From positions 186,001 through 250,000 of the forward strand of contig JAOWBW010000322.1 of NCBI GenBank assembly GCA_026119855.1: a stretch of DNA of 64,000 nucleotides, read 5' to 3'. The translations under genes and the position numbers were made by a program. Each line of letters begins with the position of its first letter. The first letter of the stretch is position 1. The DNA comes from Campanula takesimana. Lineage: Eukaryota; Streptophyta; Magnoliopsida; Asterales; Campanulaceae. Of this stretch, positions 44,560 to 55,793 are shown piece by piece. Under the pieces are notes generated by a model. It saw only the letters and a list, made by a program, of their open reading frames with translations, made no database searches and was not told where the DNA came from.

Positions 44560-45200
44560 TACGCTCCCTGCGCGATATCTTCCTCCATTCCTCTGCGCTC
44601 TCTCTTCTTTCTTTCAGTATCGAATCTCTCGTTGGAAAGCTAGGGTTTTGAATTTGTCATTCTTCCGCTCCTTCAGGGGTTTCGAAATTGAGGTTCCTTC
44701 TCTCGTACGCACTTAAACCTACCGCAAAATGGGAGAGGCGAGGTCCAGCAGTACATTAATAAAAAAAGGCTAGATCAAGCAGTAGCAGTGAATCTTGAAT
44801 ATAGACATTCGTACAAGTACGAATGAATACAGAAACATGTGTCCACCAAAAGAGTACAGCAAAAAAGATGTATCTTTAGATTTCATATTACATCCGTTTA
44901 CCCTATCTTAGCCAGATCCCCCTTTCAGTCATCTATATTTTCACTTTTACTGTTTATCATACATTTTTAGGTTGCTATGTGACATTTTTATCGACTAATC
45001 AGACTTTTTGACGACAGGGCGCTCTCGCTCTTATTGCATTTCTTGTTCATATTAAGAGGTTAATTTTGTTTTTCTTGTATTGGGTACTTGTATGATGCGC
45101 AAAGGCGGGCAACAAAGGAAGCAGGCACGTCTGCAGAGCTCTATATGGTTCGTATAATGAAGGATCCCAATGCAGCAGCCATTGGTTTGAACACTAAGAA
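44560..45200 (+). pseudogene. Possible plus-strand exons of an unidentified gene
   Basis: A leader-like stretch with CTAGGGTTTTGAATTTG (44640-44656) is followed by an open segment GALALIAFLVHIKR after a CGACAG acceptor (about 45018-45060). Another segment, ATKEAGTSAELYMVRIMKDP then NAAAIGLNTKK, lies at about 45110-45205. Continuity and family are unknown, and the next sequence is interrupted by a hAT element. Confidence 0.22.
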
Positions 45201-45214
45201 AGTTTGAACACTAA

Positions 45215-46034
45215 CAGGCCCGGCTCAATCATTTTAGGGGCCCTGTGCCAAAACAAAAATATCGGCCCTTAGAATTTTATAAACTTACACAAAAAAATAT
45301 ATATATATATACTTCCGTCTCATTTCAAATTGTAAAATTAATCACAATAAATTCAAAAAAAAAAAAAAAAAAATAGACCAAAGATTAAAACCCAGAAACA
45401 GCCACCCAATAAGACCAAAGTTTAAGAAAAAATGGCGAGAAATGAAATACTAACAATAAAAAAATCAGACCAAAGATTAAGGCCTTTAATAATTAAAAAA
45501 AAAAAAAAAGATCAAGGTTTTTGAATCAGACCAGATTGCTTCAAGAAGAATTAGAGTATTAGACCAAAGATTAAAACCCAGAAACAGCCTCCCAATTAAG
45601 ATCCTAAAAATTTTAACCAGTTGGATTCAGTTAAAAACCAAGAGTTAGGGCTTCAAACTTGATTTCAAATCTGAAATTGAATCTCTAAATTTAAATTATG
45701 AAAATCCAAGGAGCACGATCGGCGGACGATGGCGATGCCGCGATGGCGAGAACAATCCGAATTAGAGAGAGTCAAAGTCAGAGAGAACAAGCGATGGAAT
45801 GAAATTGGAGAGATTCAGACTTCTAGTTAACGAAGAGGTTTTTTTTTCAATTGTCGAGAACTGAATTAATGGAGAGATGAGAATGCGGCTTGCGTTTGCG
45901 GGTTTGCGGCAAGAAGAAGACGCCAGAATAAACCAAGATGCATACAATGGGCCGGACTAAAAATATTTGGGGCCCTTCCATTTTTTGGGGCCTTGTGCGG
46001 TTGACCTGGTTGAACAGGCTAAGAACCGGGCCTG
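45215..46034. mobile_element. hAT-like non-autonomous element with perfect 8-bp TSD
   Basis: The ends CAGGCCCGGCTC and GAACCGGGCCTG are inverted with one mismatch and flanked by AACACTAA (45207-45214 and 46035-46042). GGGGCCCT and GGGGCCTTGTGC phrases lie subterminally. The interior has a duplicated phrase (ACCAAAGATTAAAACCCAGA at about 45378 and 45561) and no transposase. Confidence 0.88.
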
Positions 46035-46042
46035 AACACTAA

Positions 46043-47660
46043 GAAAGGGGCCCAATGCAGGCATGACAGCAGGGCTCAATGTGAACTGCATATCAGAGCA
46101 AGAATTGGTTTCACTTTGCTGCTTATTGAAACAAAAACATTAGCAAAGACAACAGAGCACTTGGAAGCTTCAAAAAGAATGTGAGAGAGTCCAGAGGGAC
46201 TTATGTAGCCAACACCAAGTTCTTGTCGAGATCGAGCTGTTGACTTGGACAAGGATTGAGTAATTGAACATGGATTTGTTTGAGTGGATGATGGTGCCCG
46301 TGGAAAAGGCTATTGATGATGCACAAGAAAAAAAAATATATTAATGAGATTGTGCCCTTTGGAGGGAGTACTCGAATTCCTAAAGTTCAACAATTGTCTA
46401 TGATTCTCTGATGGGAAGGATCTGTGATCATTCTTATAGCCAATTGAGCTTGGTATCCATGGTTAGAGTGGTTTGTATAGAATGATAAAGAGATAACAGT
46501 AATACACTGCAGCTAATTACAGCACATGAGCCTTTCTGCGTTCTTTATGTTTTATAAGCATTTTCAATTTTCATTTACTGCCACTGCAGCAAAAACTCAT
46601 AAATTGTGTTGGATAAAGTTTTTCCATAATCACATTACATTATCGATCAAGTATATGCACTTACATGAACTTTTACACTGATTCTGACGAAGAAAAAACA
46701 AAAAAATAATTATTCTTTGATATACTATCCTACCAGCACTACCAATATCACCACCAACCACTTTTCGCTCTATCAACTTTGGATACATGTTTTTAAAGAT
46801 GTTCCCGACCTAACTTGCAGTTCATATAGATTCGACTAGCTAACAGGCTCCATTAAGACACCCCTACAAGAAATAGCTTAACCAATTGGCATGAACGTCC
46901 ATACAATAATACCCATGATGTATCTAAGATCTTCTTGGCTAATACAGAGTACAAATATGATTACAAACAGCAAATTGAATTGAACTGCACAATATACTGA
47001 TTAGTGCCCTAAGCTGCTAACAACTGAAATACTTGTAAATCCTAAATTTCATTAGCAATGAGTCCTAATGGGTTCAAGAAATGAAATTCAGAATTATGTC
47101 TCCAAATACTATGAACAAGTTTGGTATGGAACTTTGTTCGCATTATAGATCAGGGTAAGTTATTTCCGCTCAACGTCCCCCATTTTTCTATGCCAATCAA
47201 TAAATCAATCTAGAAACGGAAAAGATAGCAATTTTGACTTGTTCATACGGAATTGGGGGGAAATCTCAACCGCAAAAGAACATTAACGTTAATTGGCATT
47301 TATCAATAGAACAACTTGCCAGAATTCATCAAAATTGAGGTAGGGAGACAAGTAACGAAGACCCATAAACGGAATTCTTGAAGAAAAAAATGAAAAAGCA
47401 AATTCCGACCAAAGATTATGGGTTTTGGAAAAATCAAAGAAAAAAAGAGAGGGGTTCAAAGAAGAACTCACATGAAGAGCTGGACTTTGCTGCAATTGCT
47501 CGAATTCGCTATCCCTTTTCCCGTTAGGTATAAGGTCAGAGTTTTCCTTGCGTTGTTGACGGAGAGACGAAAATTATTCGCGTTTTCTTTCTTTTTCTCA
47601 GCGGTGAGTTTTTTTTTTCCCAGTCCGTAAGCACTGATGCGTACTAGAAATATATTCTAT
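46043..47660. other. Intergenic DNA, no confident gene
   Basis: A possible 5' exon of a minus-strand transcript ends at a GTGAGT donor near 47470, but no downstream coding exon was recognised. Confidence 0.35.
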
Positions 47661-47791
47661 ATACATATACTCCCTCCAATTTGTAGTTAGATAGGACAAT
47701 AGATCTGTAATAGACTTGAAAGGAGTTTGTAACACGATAGCAATTGCCTTAAATGATATGATACAAACTTTCAAAAAAATATATATATATA

Positions 47792-48048
47792 CTCCCTCTG
47801 TCCCACCCGAATTATGATTTTTTTGTTGGGCACGGGGATTAAAGAAAAAGTGTTAGTGGAGTAGGTGTTTTGTGAGTATGAAAAGTGAAGTTGTAAAGAG
47901 AAAGTGGGGTGGAGAGTAATGAGTAGAAAGTTGTTGTGAGTGTGAATGTGGGTCCCATTAAATAAAATACTTTCATTTTTGGGTTGTCCTAATTCGAATG
48001 TGACACCCAAAATGGAAATTTGTCCTAATTCGAGTGGAACGAAGGGAG
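47792..48048. mobile_element. Stowaway-like MITE
   Basis: CTCCCTCTGTCCCACCCGAA and AATTCGAGTGGAACGAAGGG (then AG) are inverted, with TA at 47790-47791 and 48049-48050. Same subfamily as 7879-8132. An isolated left end (CTCCCTCCAATTTG) lies just upstream at 47670. Confidence 0.85.
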
Positions 48049-48054
48049 TATATA

Positions 48055-48296
48055 GTCCCAGACCAATGGGCACAGTTTGACTTTTTTTATCAACTGAGTC
48101 AATCTTTGACCATAATTTTATGATTACCTAAATATCTCTATGAAATTCTAAAAAAATGTTATTTTTTCACTACTAGAAATGCTATCATTAACAATTTTTA
48201 AAATTGTATAGAGATATCTAGATATTCATAAATTTATGGTCAAATATTGACTTAGTTGACCAAAAAAGTCAAATTGTGCCCATTGGTCTGGGGCAG
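48055..48296. mobile_element. Foldback MITE at the truncation point of the Athila element
   Basis: Inverted arms of at least 40 bp (CCAGACCAATGGGCACA and TGTGCCCATTGGTCTGG) have TA at 48053-48054 and 48297-48298. Its right edge coincides with the end of the Athila ORF2 homology. Confidence 0.75.
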
Positions 48297-49207
48297 TAGA
48301 GGGTGGCCTCGTCTGGGTGCATCTCCCACCGTGCTTCCTCCTGCTGTGCCCCACCAGATGTCCCCTCTCCTGGCTGTGTAGATGTGTGGCCTCGAGTCAA
48401 AAAATCTATATTAATGAGGGTCCCCGGAGTCAGATCCCTTGGAATTTGGTTCAACTCCACCCCTGCCCGCCTAATCAGAGTTGTAGTCATAAGGGGATAG
48501 TTGAAGTTGGAGCTCCCCATATTCTTAATGGTATGCTGAATCTCATTCTGGATTATCAACCCCGTGTTAACCCTGCCACCTTGCAAGATGATATGCACTA
48601 ATGCCGCCCTTCTCCAATGCACATCATTGTAATGGGAGATTGGATGTATCCTCTCACATATAAACTTGTGTAGTGCCCGCATCCTCAAGTCCAAATTTCA
48701 GGCCTTTGTCACAATCCCACTCCTCATTGTGTCTGGGTCAATGATCCCAAACGTTGGGGCAATCAGGTTCAGATTGTTCTTAACATTAGGCTTCATCTCA
48801 TTCACTAGCCTAGTGTATGCACATTCTGAAACATGAGTAGTGCAATTTGTGGAATAAAATCGATTTAGCTCGTCTGCATGATATGGGATTCTGACCCTTC
48901 TCACCCATGAAAACTCATGATTACCCCTTACAGAAGCATTAGCATAAAATTCCTTGACCAAGAAACTCACCCCATTACTAGAAGGGCGAGCCGCACGCCT
49001 CTTTCAATTATAATTATCAAATATATCGTCTAAGCCCATATCCTTAAACCAAAATTCTCTTTCAACATTAAATTGCCTATGATCAAAATTCAGATAAAAC
49101 CTTTCGGCCTCGGGAGCCACAAATCGATCTCTATCAAATGGGGGTTCAAACAATTCATTGGGAATGGGTTCGTGGCGTACACCTCTATTTGATCGACGGG
49201 GAGGCAT
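48297..49207 (-). pseudogene. Athila ORF2 (env-position 'putative plant transposon protein')
   Basis: On the minus strand the frame starts MPPRRSNRG at 49207 and includes FDRDRFVAPEAERFYLNFDH, then VSFLVKEFYANASVRGNHEF, and a third segment from 48694 (LRMRALHKFICERIHPISHY). This is the domain found downstream of pol in plant Athila-type elements; its function is unproven and an envelope role is only by position. In-frame stops occur near 49002 and 48696. The C-terminus is lost at the foldback element at 48296. Confidence 0.8.
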
Positions 49208-50305
49208 TATGACACAACCAACGAATGTAGAATTCTGAAAATTAAAACCTTACTTGCCCGGAAATTCGCCGGAGATTCACCGGAGTTGGCCGGAATTTTC
49301 GCCGGAGATGGGGGAGGTTGACGCTGTGAAAGCCCACGACCTTGTGATCACTTCTTCCTTCTATGACAAGCCCAAAATCAACACCCAGTTGCTTCAAAAT
49401 CTCAACTTTCTCCTCCTTCTTCTTCTATTTTCCCAACCTTCCCAACTCACCGGATTTAATGGAGTTCTGAGTAGAAAAGCATGGAATTTATGGAGTAAAT
49501 ATGGTGAGGATGATGATTTGGTGGGTTAGAACGGTAGGATTTGATGTTTGGATGAGTAATTTTTAGAGAGATAGAGAGTTGGGGCGGTTTTGTAGAGAGA
49601 GTGAGAGTGAAGAAGGATAGAGTAGGGTTTGAAATTTGGGAATAAAACCCGTCCTTAACCCCTTTCTGGCAAACTGTTCTGACACCCAGATTATGGGCGG
49701 TCGCCCAAAATGGGGTGTGCGGCCACCCAATGGTCCTGAATTGAAACAAGGCATTTTCCCCATATTTTGGGCGGTCGCCCATAATATTTGTGCGGTCGCC
49801 CAAAACCCCTGAAATGCTTTTTTTTTTGTTTTGATTTCTGCCTTGTTCTGCCATCTCGTTCCCTTCCGTGCATGGTTGGTTGGCTCAACTATATCTACAC
49901 ATCACCACAACAAATACCAAAATCATAGTATCTCTGAAAACAAAATAAAATAACCAAAATTTCAATCTTTTTGGAGGGTGACAACTATTTACACTCTCCT
50001 ATAAACCCACAAACTCGGAGAAACCCGTGAAGGGTGACCTACGCACAATGCGTGACAAGCTTTTTTTTTTTTTTTTTTTTTAATATATATATGAACACTA
50101 ACACCCCCAAACTTAGAACATGCTATGTCTTCATAGTGTATAAATGAGCATGCTCCAGTTTAATGAACGATGGTGAACTTAAAATGAAAACAAAAATCAA
50201 TAAATGATACGGAGTTGGGTTGCCTCCCAACAAGCGCTTTGTTTTAAGTCGTTGAGCTCGACGTGATGCTTCTTCAATCAAAGGATTCGGGAGCAATGAT
50301 ATGGA
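49208..50305 (-). mobile_element. Athila spacer/leader between pol and ORF2
   Basis: Non-coding in the minus sense. It includes the CTAAGTTTGGGGGTG phrase often seen 3' of Athila pol, an A-run (50061-50082), and a leader with CT-rich stretches before ORF2. It also holds four GC-rich 12-nt words (starts 49695, 49717, 49769, 49790) of the same type as in the element's own LTR. Confidence 0.7.
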
Positions 50306-51430
50306 TCACTTCTGCAATATCTTCAAGATGTGATGCATCCTCATATTATGGCTTAACCCTATGACATTCACCTTAAATATATCCCCATCTTTTGGATTTT
50401 TCAGCTCAACCGCTCCATGGGGAAAAACTTTCAGCACTTCATATGGGCCCGTCCATTTGGATTTCAGCTTTCCGGGAAACAATTTGAGGCGAGAGTTGAA
50501 GAGGAGTACCTTCATACCCGGCCTAATGGATTTTGGCTTGATATGTTTATCATGATACTATTTGGTCTTATCCTTATAACTCTTAGAACTCTCATAAGCA
50601 TCCAATCGCAACTCTTCCAATTCATCAAGAACCAACAACCTCTGTTCCCCCGCCAATGCCAAATCCATGTTGAGTTTCTTGATAGCCCAATATGCTCTAT
50701 GCTTAAGTTCCACTGGGAGATGGCATGACTTCCCGAACACCAACCAGTATGGACTTACTCCAATGGGAGTTTTGTATACAGTTCGATTAGCCCACAAAGC
50801 ATCACATAGTTTCTCTGCCCAATCTTTACGGTTTGGTCTCACCGTTTTTTCAAGAACCGCCTTGATTTGCCTATTACTTACTTCCACCTACCCGAAAGTT
50901 TATGGATGGTATGGTGTGGCGAGCCTGTGCACAACCCCATATCTTTTGAGCAACTTGTTAAACAAACGATTGGTGAAGTGTTTGCCTTGATCACTGATAA
51001 TGGCTCTTGGCATTCCAAACCTGCAAAAGAGAGTCTCACGCACAATCTTGCAAACAACATTAGCATCGTTGGTGCGAGTGGGAATAGCTTCCACCCATTT
51101 AGAAACATAATCCACAGCCACAAGAATGTACAAATAGTCTAGGGACGGAGGAAAGGGTCCCATGAAGTCAATACCCCAAACATCAAAAATATCAACAACC
51201 AAATTATTTATTAGGGGCATTTCCTCTTTCTTAGTGATCCCTCCCATCCTTTGACATCTATCACACTGTGCACAGTATTGGTGAGCATCTTTGAACAAAC
51301 TAGGCCAATAAAGTCCAGATTGAAGGACCTTTCGGGCGGTCTTTTGACCACTAAAATGCCCACCACATTGCAATTCATGACAAAAATCAAGAACACTCTT
51401 TTGTTCATGCTCCGGCACACACCTTTTCAC
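50306..51430 (-). pseudogene. Athila integrase
   Basis: The frame 51430-50900 carries the HHCC zinc-binding N-terminus (CAQCDRCQRMGG) and the core (GIDFMGPFP, YVSKWVEAI, FCRFGMPRAIISDQGKHF). It continues, after two stops near 50885-50900, in 50887-50558 (VEVSNRQIKAVLEKTVRPNR) and 50515-50306 (KLKSKWTGPYEVLKVFPHGA). The stops fit C-to-T changes at Gln codons. Integrase inserts element cDNA into the host genome; this copy is inactive. Confidence 0.9.
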
Positions 51431-51433
51431 TGT

Positions 51434-51996
51434 TTAATCTGGGCAAATTTTAAACAAGTAAGGATCGTCCCAAATATAGTGCTTTACATCAGAGAGAAAT
51501 TTACGCTTAGCATGTGAGTCAATCCCAAGAGGTAAAGTGTTAGAAACAAGATAATTGGCAAAATCCGCATACCATGGTTCGTGCACATGAACCGCAAAAA
51601 ATTGTTCATCAGGAAAATATTCATTAATTGGAATCAACTCATCATGGGAATTCATAAACATAAAATCCTCTATTCTAGAGAGATGATCAGCAACTACATT
51701 TTCGGTCCCTTTCTTGTCTCTTATTTCCAAATCAAATTCTTGTAACAGTAACATACATCTAAGCAGTCTTGGTTTAGCATCTTTTTTATTTAACATATAT
51801 TTCAAAGCGGAGTGGTCAGAATAGATAATCACCTTAGATCCAAGCAAGTATGAACGAAATTTTTCAAGTGCAAAAACAACAGCTAAAAACTCTTTTTCAG
51901 TGGTAGTGTAATTCAACTGTGCATCATTAAGAGTTCTACTTGCATATTGGATGACATGAGGTAATTTATCCACTCTTTGACCCAAAACTGCTCCTA
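51434..51996 (-). pseudogene. Athila RNase H
   Basis: The frame reads VIQYASRTLNDAQLNYTTTE, VIIYSDHSALKYML and a C-terminal NVVADHLSRIED, the RNase H domain that follows reverse transcriptase. Separated from the RT by a 177-bp hAT element (52005-52181), and from the integrase by a stop at 51431-51433 that fits a CAA-to-TAA change. Confidence 0.9.
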
Positions 51997-52004
51997 TGGC
52001 AAAG

Positions 52005-52181
52005 CAAGGTTCTAAAAAACGCTAGGTGGTCGCTAGGCGCCGCAGGGGCGCCTAGCGCTTAGGCGGGATCTAGGCAGGGCCGAGAATTCATAAAAAACTA
52101 TAATATCCTAGACGGGATCTAGGCGTTTCATGAACACCTAGCGCTTAGGCCGGGCCTAGACGGGGGTCTTTTAGAACACTG
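52005..52181. mobile_element. hAT-like MITE inside Athila pol
   Basis: The ends CAAGGTTCTAAAA and TTTTAGAACACTG are inverted with two mismatches and flanked by TGGCAAAG (51997-52004 and 52182-52189). The interior is GC-rich (GGCGCC and CTAGGCG words). Without the insert and one TSD copy the RT and RNase H frames are continuous, so it inserted after the Athila element. Confidence 0.92.
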
Positions 52182-53376
52182 TGGCAAAGTCAGATGCATC
52201 ACACATGATTTCAAATGGTAATGACCAATTAGGCATTGACAAAATAGGGGCACAAGTCAATTTCTTTTTCAATTCATTAAAGGCCTCCAAACAATCTTGG
52301 TCAAATATGAACCCAGTATCTTTAGCAAGAAAGTTACACAATGGTTTACATATTTTTGAGAAATCTTTTATAAATCTCCTATAAAAACCTGCATGCCCAA
52401 GAAAACCGCGAACACCCTTAACTGAGATTGGAGGAGGTAATTTAAAAATGACTTCAACTTTTGCTTTTTCTACCTCTATACCCTTACTAGACACAAGATG
52501 ACCCAATACAATAACATGCTTCACAAGAAAATGACTCTTTTCCCAACTCAATGTTAAGTCGATCTCACAACAACGTTTAAGCACGAAAGTCAAATTCTTG
52601 AGACAATGGTCAAAACTATCCCCGAACACAGAAAAATCATCCATAAACACCTCCACCCCTTTTTCTATCATGTCGGAGAAAATAGATAGCATGCACCTTT
52701 GAAAGGTCGCGGGTGCATTGCATAAACCAAACGGCATTCTCCTATATGCAAAAGTACCAAAAGGACAAGTGAAGGTAGTTTTGGATTGGTCCTCTTTAGC
52801 AATGGGAATCTGATTGTATCCTGAGAAACCATCCAAGAAACAGTAGTAGGCATGGCCCGCTAATATCTCAAGAATTTGATCAACGAAGGGAAGAGGGAAG
52901 TGGTCTTTCTTAGTAGCTGCATTTAATTTCCTCAAATCTAAACACATCCTATGACCAGTGACTTCCCTAGTTGGGACCAACTCATTCCTCTCATTTGGGA
53001 CAACTGTAATACCCGATTTCTTGGGTACCATTTGAAAAGGACTAACCCATTCACTATCCTCGACCGGGTAAATAATACCTGCATCAAGTAACTTTAGCAC
53101 CTCTTTCCTCACCACCTCTTGCATGTGGGGATTTAGCCTCCTTTGCCTTTCTCTAGAGGTTTTGGCATCCTCTTCAAGATTTATACGGTGTTGACAAATG
53201 GTAGGACTAATCCCTCTAATGTCTGCTAAGGTCCAACCTATAGCACTCTTATGCTCACACAACACTTTGATCAACCTTGCCTCTTGTTCTTGGGTTAAGT
53301 CTGAAGCAATGATCACCAGAAGAGTTTCACCCTCCCCTAAAAATGCATACTTTAAAGTTTTGGGAAGTGGTTTCAA
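52182..53376 (-). pseudogene. Athila reverse transcriptase
   Basis: The frame carries the RT motifs in order: INLEEDAKTSRERQRRLNPH, MVPKKSGITVV, GHRMCLDLRKLNAATKKDHF, FCFLDGFSGYNQI-like (here YCFLDGFSGYNQI), TFQRCM and the active site VEVFMDDFSVFG, then LGHAGFYRRFIKDFSK. It copies element RNA into DNA. The N-terminal junction is shifted by an indel in a C-run at about 53385-53391. The C-terminus is cut by the hAT element. Confidence 0.93.
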
Positions 53377-53690
53377 CTCAAGAGTGGGGGGTTAAGAATG
53401 GACGGAGCCAAATTCTTGTTGAAGTGGCCTAGGGGGTGAAACGGGCCATCATTCGGATGGTGTTTATCGGCCTTGTCAGCAATGGCCATTACAGGAACAT
53501 CCGTATTATCCCTAGATTTCTCACCGCCAACCAACACAAACTCAGAATTTTTATTTTCAACCTCATTCCACAATTTCTCATGAACACATTCATCAATATC
53601 ATCCACAAAACAACATGAATCATAAAAAATCTGTGGTTCTTTCATGACATCAAAAACTGAGATTTCTACCTTTTCATTGAGAACATGCAT
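53373..53690 (-). pseudogene. Athila linker between protease and RT
   Basis: Frame MHVLNEKVEISVFDVMKEPQ continues the polyprotein after an indel in an A-run near 53700. No catalytic domain of its own. It ends in another indel before the RT. Confidence 0.8.
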
Positions 53691-53692
53691 GG

Positions 53693-54685
53693 TTAATTTC
53701 CCTTTTTTACATTAATGTTGGTGTCTGTAGTTGCCATAAAAGGATGCCCAAGTAGAATGGGTGGTTCACGACACCTGTTAACACCTTGTTCCATGTCAAT
53801 CACAACAAAATCAACCGGGATGATGAGCTTATCCACTTGGACAAGAATGTCCTCCACAACTCCCAAAGTGCGTTTGACCGAGTGATCGGCTAACTGAAGG
53901 GTCATTATGGTAGGTTTAAGCTCACCTAATCCCAATTGTTTATATATAGAAAAAGGCATCAAATTAATGCTAGCACCTAGATCCAACATCGACTTCACCG
54001 ACTTAGAATCCCCTAAAGTGATTGTAATATTAAAACTACCCGGATCCTTAAGTTTTGGTGGAAGGTGGGGTTGAAGCACGGCACTCACATTCTCAGACAT
54101 GATCACATTATCTCCTCTTCCCATCCTTGGTTTCCGGGTATTAAGATCTTTGAAAAACTTGGCATAAGATGGAATATTTTTAATGACATCTAATAAGGGT
54201 AAATTGATGTTTACTTTTGAAAACATGTCATATATTTCAGAAAATTGTTTTTCCATCTTTTGCCACATATATCTACCCGGAAAAGGCATGGGCGGTACAT
54301 ATGGTTTGGGAGTTGGAGATGTTTCATTTTTCTTGTCTCCCAAGTCATTCGTATCGTCTTCCTTCACATTTTCAGATTTTTCCTCAACATTATTATTATT
54401 AGAAGAAGAAGGAATACTTACCTCCTCACCCACGACCTTACCATTTCTCAATGTGATGATTGCCTTGGCTGAGTGCTCTCCTTGGCTAGGGAAGGTTCTC
54501 GGTTTGGTAGCTCGTAACACTTCAGCCATTTGACTCATCTGGGTCTCAAGCTTGTTGATGGCCGCTTCATTGTTCTTTCTTTCTTGCATCATTTCCAACC
54601 TCATCTGCTCCAGTATCGTCTCAATGGAAGGTTTTAGAGGTTGTTGTTCTTGTTGTTGTGGTGGTGGTTGTGGTTGTTGTTGCAC
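53693..54685 (-). pseudogene. Athila gag C-terminus and aspartic protease
   Basis: It begins Gln/Pro-rich, then QMAEVLRATKPRTFPSQGE. It ends with a retropepsin domain: the active-site triad region MLDLGASINLMPFSIYKQLG (DLGA in place of the usual DSGA or DTGA) and the C-terminal ILLGHPFMATTDTNINVKKG. The protease matures the polyprotein. It is bounded by a stop upstream and a frameshift downstream. Confidence 0.88.
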
Positions 54686-54733
54686 TGGGTGGAGTGGTTG
54701 ATTGTTACTCCAAGAGAGATTTGGGTGATGCCT

Positions 54734-55768
54734 TTACCTTGGATTGTATGTGTTGGAGTATGGATTGTTGTATGGTTGCCTTGGTTGAAACCCATTTGCT
54801 GCTTGTGCCTGTTCAGAAAATTCAGCAAACTGCGCACTAGATGGACAAGCATTAGTAGCATGAGAATTTAAACCACAAATAGTACAAACTTCTTGAACTT
54901 TGTTAGAAATAAGAGGTGAAACAAGATTGGTAAACGTAGAAATCTGATTGGACATATTAATAAGAGCATTTTCCAATTTATCTACCCTCTCATTTGATTG
55001 AACCTCATAAATTCCCTTTTGATGCAAATGACTTAACCCATCATAAAATGCTTGATTCAAATGTGGAAGGGGAAAGTCATGGTGGGGGCATTGGACTAAA
55101 AGCATTTTAAAACGATCCCACGCTTCATGGAATGCCTCACCAGGTTCTTGTTGAAAACCTATGATTTTTTTTCTTAATGCTGATAATGAGGGAGGAGAGT
55201 AAAATCTTTGAAAGAAAGTTTGGTACATCTTTTCCCATGAGTCTATGCTATTAGGTGGTAAAGTCATGAACCAATTCTTAGCTGCACCCTTAAGATCAAG
55301 GGGAAAACAACGCAGCTTCAACTGGTCTTCTGTGATACCGGTAGTGATAGGGAATGTTTGTACATTGGTGAGGTATTCACGGATGAAATTCAAAGGGTCC
55401 TCATTAGTTAAACCATGAAAATTAGGTAGTAAATTAAAATATTGTCCCTTAAGCTCATAAGCTTTTGCCGTGGCCGGCAAATCAATACAGGAGGATGCAT
55501 CATCAATTTTAGGACAGAAGAAGTCCTTCATATGACGAACCTCACCCATATTATTGTCTTCCTCTACCTCGGTGGTAGAAATTTCTGTTTCACTTATTGG
55601 TTCTTCTGTCTCGGTGACAGAATTTTTAAATTCAGTTTCTGACTGATTAATAGGGGGAATGGCCCTCTCAAGCTTGTCGATGTCGTCGTTCAACGGAACC
55701 AACTGGGGGTTCAGTGACTTCCGACCAAGCATACGCTGTTGAAAATTGAACTGTGGAATACAGATCAA
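54734..55768 (-). pseudogene. Athila gag (capsid part)
   Basis: Recognisable gag core: FNLLPNFHGLTNEDPLNFIR, DQLKLRCFPLDLKGAAKNWF, FFQRFYSPPSLSALRKKIIG and EPGEAFHEAWDRFKMLLVQC. A Cys-rich CTICGLNSHATNAC knuckle-like motif follows, then an Asn/Tyr/Pro-rich tail. It ends at a TAA near 54736 where relatives continue. It begins right after the PBS on the same strand. Confidence 0.92.
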
Positions 55769-55769
55769 G

Positions 55770-55787
55770 TCCCAGGCAACGGCGCCA
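55770..55787 (-). promoter_or_regulatory. Athila primer binding site
   Basis: On the minus strand TGGCGCCGTTGCCTGGGA, 6 nt past the LTR end, matches the tRNA-Asp-type primer site usual for Athila elements (one change from the common form). Confidence 0.85.
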
Positions 55788-55793
55788 AAAACT

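Noticed and set aside
44402..44716. Open frame beginning with a Cys/Val repeat
   Set aside because: The start is a (GT)n microsatellite; the rest has no recognisable domain.
54641..54871. Hydrophobic plus-strand frames
   Set aside because: Antisense shadow of the Gln/Pro-rich Athila gag.
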